Assembly (NCBI RefSeq): GCF_003999875.1
Contig: NZ_RQVJ01000002.1
Coordinates: forward strand, 247,069 to 311,068
DNA length: 64,000 nt
Reading direction: 5' to 3'
Origin: Veillonella sp. 3310
GTDB lineage: Bacteria; Bacillota; Negativicutes; Veillonellales; Veillonellaceae
Shown here: positions 62,087 to 64,000 of the stretch, piece by piece
Numbering within the stretch: position 1 is the first letter of the stretch
Layout: every line of letters begins with the position of its first letter
Translations under genes and position numbers: made by a program
Notes under the pieces: model-generated
Databases searched by the model: none
The model's input: the letters and a program-made list of their open reading frames with translations, nothing else
Told to the model about the DNA's origin: nothing

Positions 62087-62982
62087 CATTTGATGTAATA
62101 AAACGTCATCGTTGGTGGTTTAGTATCTCCTCCATTGCGGTTATTCTAAGTATTATTTCCATGTTTATGTATGGATTTAACTTTGGTATCGACTTTACAG
62201 GTGGTACCATTGTAGAAGTGGAATTTAGTAAACCAGTGCAGGTATCTGCTGTGCGGGAAAATTTGAAAGCCTTTGAATTAGAAAATGCAGTGATCCAATT
62301 ATCTGGTGCGGATGCTACTGAGTCAGAAGGTAAAACCGTAATGATTCGTACTCGTAACCTTGAAGCTAGTGAAAGTCAAGCTGTGGTAGCAGCATTGAAT
62401 AAAAATTTAGCGGAAGGTACTGTGAAGCGTATTGAATCGGTGGGTGCCGTTATTGGTTCTGAAGTCACAGAACATGCCTTAACTAATTTGCTCATTGCTT
62501 TCGTGGCATTAGCGTTATATATTACGTATCGATTTGAGTATCGAGTAGCCTTGTCTTGTTTGTCAGCAATCTTCCATGACCTTATCATGGTATTGGGGAT
62601 ATTCTCTTTCTTCCATTTAGAAATTGATTCGTCCTTCTTGGCGGCGATTTTGACAGTTATCGGTTACTCCATGAACGAATCTGTCGTTATCTTTGACCGT
62701 ATTCGTGAAAATACACATACCCATAAGCGTACAGATACATTTGCAGATCTTGCGAATGCAAGTATTCATCAAAGTATCCATCGTTCTTGTTATACATTAT
62801 CTACAGTATTGTTTGCATGTTGCTCCTTATACTTCTTTGGTGGGGATACAACAAAGAACTTTGCTCTATGTATGATCGTTGGTTTCGTAAGTGGTGCATA
62901 TTCCTCCATTTGCGTGGCTACATCTTTATGGGCGATTTGGAAGTCGAAAAATAAAAAAGACGCACGAAACGTACGCGCCTAA
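62083..62982 (+). CDS. secF: Protein translocase subunit SecF
   Basis: A 299-residue partner of SecD. The first helix is ISSIAVILSIISMFMYGFNF, followed by GIDFTGGTIVEVEF, and the C-terminal helices contain LTVIGYSMNESVVIFDRIREN and the basic end. AAAGGAGATAAG inside secD serves as ribosome site. It is the last gene before the rRNA operon; a terminator hairpin lies about 160 bases after the stop. Confidence 0.96.
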   Translation: MTFDVIKRHRWWFSISSIAVILSIISMFMYGFNFGIDFTGGTIVEVEFSKPVQVSAVRENLKAFELENAVIQLSGADATESEGKTVMIRTRNLEASESQAVVAALNKNLAEGTVKRIESVGAVIGSEVTEHALTNLLIAFVALALYITYRFEYRVALSCLSAIFHDLIMVLGIFSFFHLEIDSSFLAAILTVIGYSMNESVVIFDRIRENTHTHKRTDTFADLANASIHQSIHRSCYTLSTVLFACCSLYFFGGDTTKNFALCMIVGFVSGAYSSICVATSLWAIWKSKNKKDARNVRA

Positions 62983-62984
62983 AA

Positions 62985-63182
62985 CGTCACTTGTGATGCT
63001 ATTCTGTCTTGTGGCGGTTATTAACTGAATATGATGAAGGGAAGAGCACGACATACCCTCTCTCAAACGGTATTTCATAATGTATCGTCACTTGCGATGC
63101 TATTCAACCTTGTGGCTTTATATCGAAAATAGGTGAATGGCAGACCGCAATACACCTCCTCAGAAACGGTATTTCATAATGT
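62985..63182 (+). repeat. Two direct-repeat pairs downstream of secF
   Basis: A 30-base unit starting CGTCACTTGTGATGCTATTC (62985-63014) recurs at 63086-63115 with few changes, and AAACGGTATTTCATAATGT occurs at 63065-63083 and 63164-63182. The two pairs are about 100 bases apart each, so a unit of about 100 bases has been duplicated. Confidence 0.75.
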
Positions 63183-63210
63183 TTCTTCGGAGGTATATTG
63201 CGGTCTTTTA
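63142..63210 (+). terminator. Terminator-like hairpin after secF
   Basis: AGACCGCAATACACCTCC (63142-63159) pairs with GGAGGTATATTGCGGTCT (63189-63206) with one mismatch, followed by TTTATA. The loop holds one copy of the AAACGG repeat. Confidence 0.75.
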
Positions 63211-63231
63211 TATTTGTGTAATAAGCGTAAT

Positions 63232-63690
63232 AATGCCACAAGTTGTTCTACGCGTAACTGCGTTCCTCAGAGGAGGTTGTAAGCGGTTGTTCGGAGCACA
63301 CCATGCTCTTCTTGTATTTGTGGAATTTAGGTAGTAAAGAATGCTACAGGGCTGCTACGCGTAATTGTGTTCCTCGAGTAAAAGTTTGTGAGTGTATGCT
63401 CGGGGGACGTCGTGGTCTTCTTGTATATGTGTAATCTAGATAGTAAGAAATGCCACAAGGCTACTAGACATAACTGTGTTCCTCAGAGGAAAAGTGTGAG
63501 CGTTTGATCAAAGTGCATCATGCCCCTTTTGTATTTGTATAACTTAGAGAGTAAAAAACGTCATAAAGCGTTATACATATAACTACGTTCCTACGGTAAA
63601 AGTTTGCAGGTGATTGTTCGGAGTACGCTAAGCTATTCTTATGTTTGTGTAAGTTGGTTAGTAAAAGAACGCTGGAGTTACTGCGTAATG
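63232..63690 (+). repeat. Degenerate tandem array, four units of about 108 bases plus a partial fifth
   Basis: Units begin at 63232, 63340, 63449, 63557 and 63668 (spacing 108, 109, 108, 111). Each starts AATGC(C/T)ACA or a derivative, has a conserved block like ACGCGTAACTGCGTTCCTC, then AGTTTGTGAGTG-like and CTTGTATTTGTG-like blocks, and ends GTAGTAAAG. Identity decays toward the right. The first block is also found at 12155-12189. No convincing gene overlaps the array. Confidence 0.75.
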
Positions 63691-63752
63691 GTTGTATAAT
63701 TATAAAACAAAATTCTATAGTGAATACATGAAAATTTTATGTGAAAGAGGGG

Positions 63753-63808
63753 TTGTAATTTATTTGAAAATGTCATATAATACATTCAGTGCTTGAGTCA
63801 CAAGCACT
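63753..63808 (+). promoter_or_regulatory. Promoter followed at once by a terminator-like hairpin
   Basis: TTGTAA (63753-63758), 17 bases and TATAAT (63776-63781) would start RNA near 63788, where AGTGCTTG (63788-63795) pairs with CAAGCACT (63801-63808) before TTTAATTTT. The RNA would be only about 25-35 bases unless read through. Confidence 0.45.
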
Positions 63809-63865
63809 TTTAATTTTCTCAAAAGTTATTAACTAATGAAAATTAAAAAATGATTAAAATAACTG

Positions 63866-63894
63866 TTGACATGATGATGTGAATCTGTTATTAT
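63866..63894 (+). promoter_or_regulatory. rrn: Promoter of the rRNA operon
   Basis: TTGACA (63866-63871), 17 bases and TATTAT (63889-63894). AT-rich sequence upstream could act as an UP element. Confidence 0.8.
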
Positions 63895-63899
63895 AATCT

Positions 63900-64000
63900 A
63901 GTCGCCACAACACAGTGTTGTGGATGACAAAGTTGATCTTTGAAAACTGAACAATGTAAGGTAATTACTTCGAAAGAAGTAAACATAAGCCAGAGTGCGG
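63900..64000 (+). other. rRNA operon leader with hairpin and boxA
   Basis: CCACAACA/TGTTGTGG (63905-63923) forms a hairpin. TGATCTTTGAAAACTGA (63934-63950) is a boxA-type antitermination signal as found before Firmicute rRNA genes, and the sequence to the right edge has the usual pre-16S character. The mature 16S gene would start beyond the window. Confidence 0.8.

Noticed and set aside
61510..62109. Long minus-strand frame opposite secD
   Set aside because: It is a shadow of the secD coding sequence with no independent signals.
63137..63334. Open frame of 65 codons upstream of the rRNA operon
   Set aside because: It overlaps a terminator hairpin and the tandem array, has no ribosome site and no recognisable protein sequence.
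63232..63690. CRISPR array
   Set aside because: The period of about 108 bases, divergent units and lack of identical 25-40 base repeats with unique spacers exclude CRISPR; no cas genes are present anywhere in the window.

Overview
The window looks like a piece of chromosome from a low-to-medium GC Firmicute of the Negativicutes type, most likely Veillonella or a close relative. This is inferred from the Firmicute-style gene set (IreB, YlxM/Ffh, YlqD, KhpA, a SpoIID-like protein), from the general base composition and from the metabolic content; no 16S sequence lies inside the window to settle it. It begins in the last codons of alaS and ends about 60 bases before an expected 16S rRNA gene.

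Layout. 1-6.7 kb: alaS tail, ireB, ruvX, a DUF1292 protein, mltG, an O-methyltransferase, a U32 protein, a DUF4911 protein and a large SUKH + DUF4261 protein. 7.0-13.5 kb: an accessory region that starts at a tRNA Pro-Gly-Arg cluster. It holds a duplicated tRNA-Arg 3' end, a two-gene Pycsar-like anti-phage pair (membrane effector + pyrimidine-type nucleotidyl cyclase), an IS1182-type insertion sequence with a stop codon inside its transposase, a PnuC-like transporter, a palindromic repeat, a probable type I toxin-antitoxin locus and a Fic protein with its own repeated operator. 13.7-22.7 kb: methyltransferase, a lone DnaA-type ATPase domain, sulfite/nitrite reductase, a PepSY protein, enoyl-CoA hydratase, guaC, thiT, mobAB fusion and moeA. 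22.7-33.2 kb: two paralogous dicarboxylate symporters with matching leaders, separated by a MITE derived from the IS; then fhs-fchA, a large BTAD/ATPase/TPR regulator and a YuiF-type transporter.

33.3-37.1 kb is the secE-nusG-rplK-rplA-rplJ-rplL block with tRNA-Lys and rpmG in front and recognisable r-protein leaders. 37.3-45.6 kb: yaaA, hydE, carbonic anhydrase, tRNA-Ser, small Cys-containing proteins, a YigZ protein, a copper ATPase and a MerR regulator. 45.7-48.9 kb: ylxM-ffh-rpsP-khpA-ylqD-rimM, ending in a terminator instead of trmD-rplS. 49-63 kb: tmcAL, a lipoprotein with ackA, a membrane protein, radC, ruvCAB, a SpoIID-like protein, queA-tgt-yajC-fthC-secD-secF. The last kilobase is non-coding: direct repeats, a hairpin terminator, a degenerate tandem array of about 108-base units, and the promoter and boxA leader of an rRNA operon.

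The most interesting part is 7.3-13.5 kb, a small defence/stress island beside a tRNA gene: the Pycsar-like pair, the putative type I toxin with complementary 5' and 3' RNA ends, and a Fic-HTH gene whose promoter carries four repeats. All functional statements come from reading motifs; no database search was possible.
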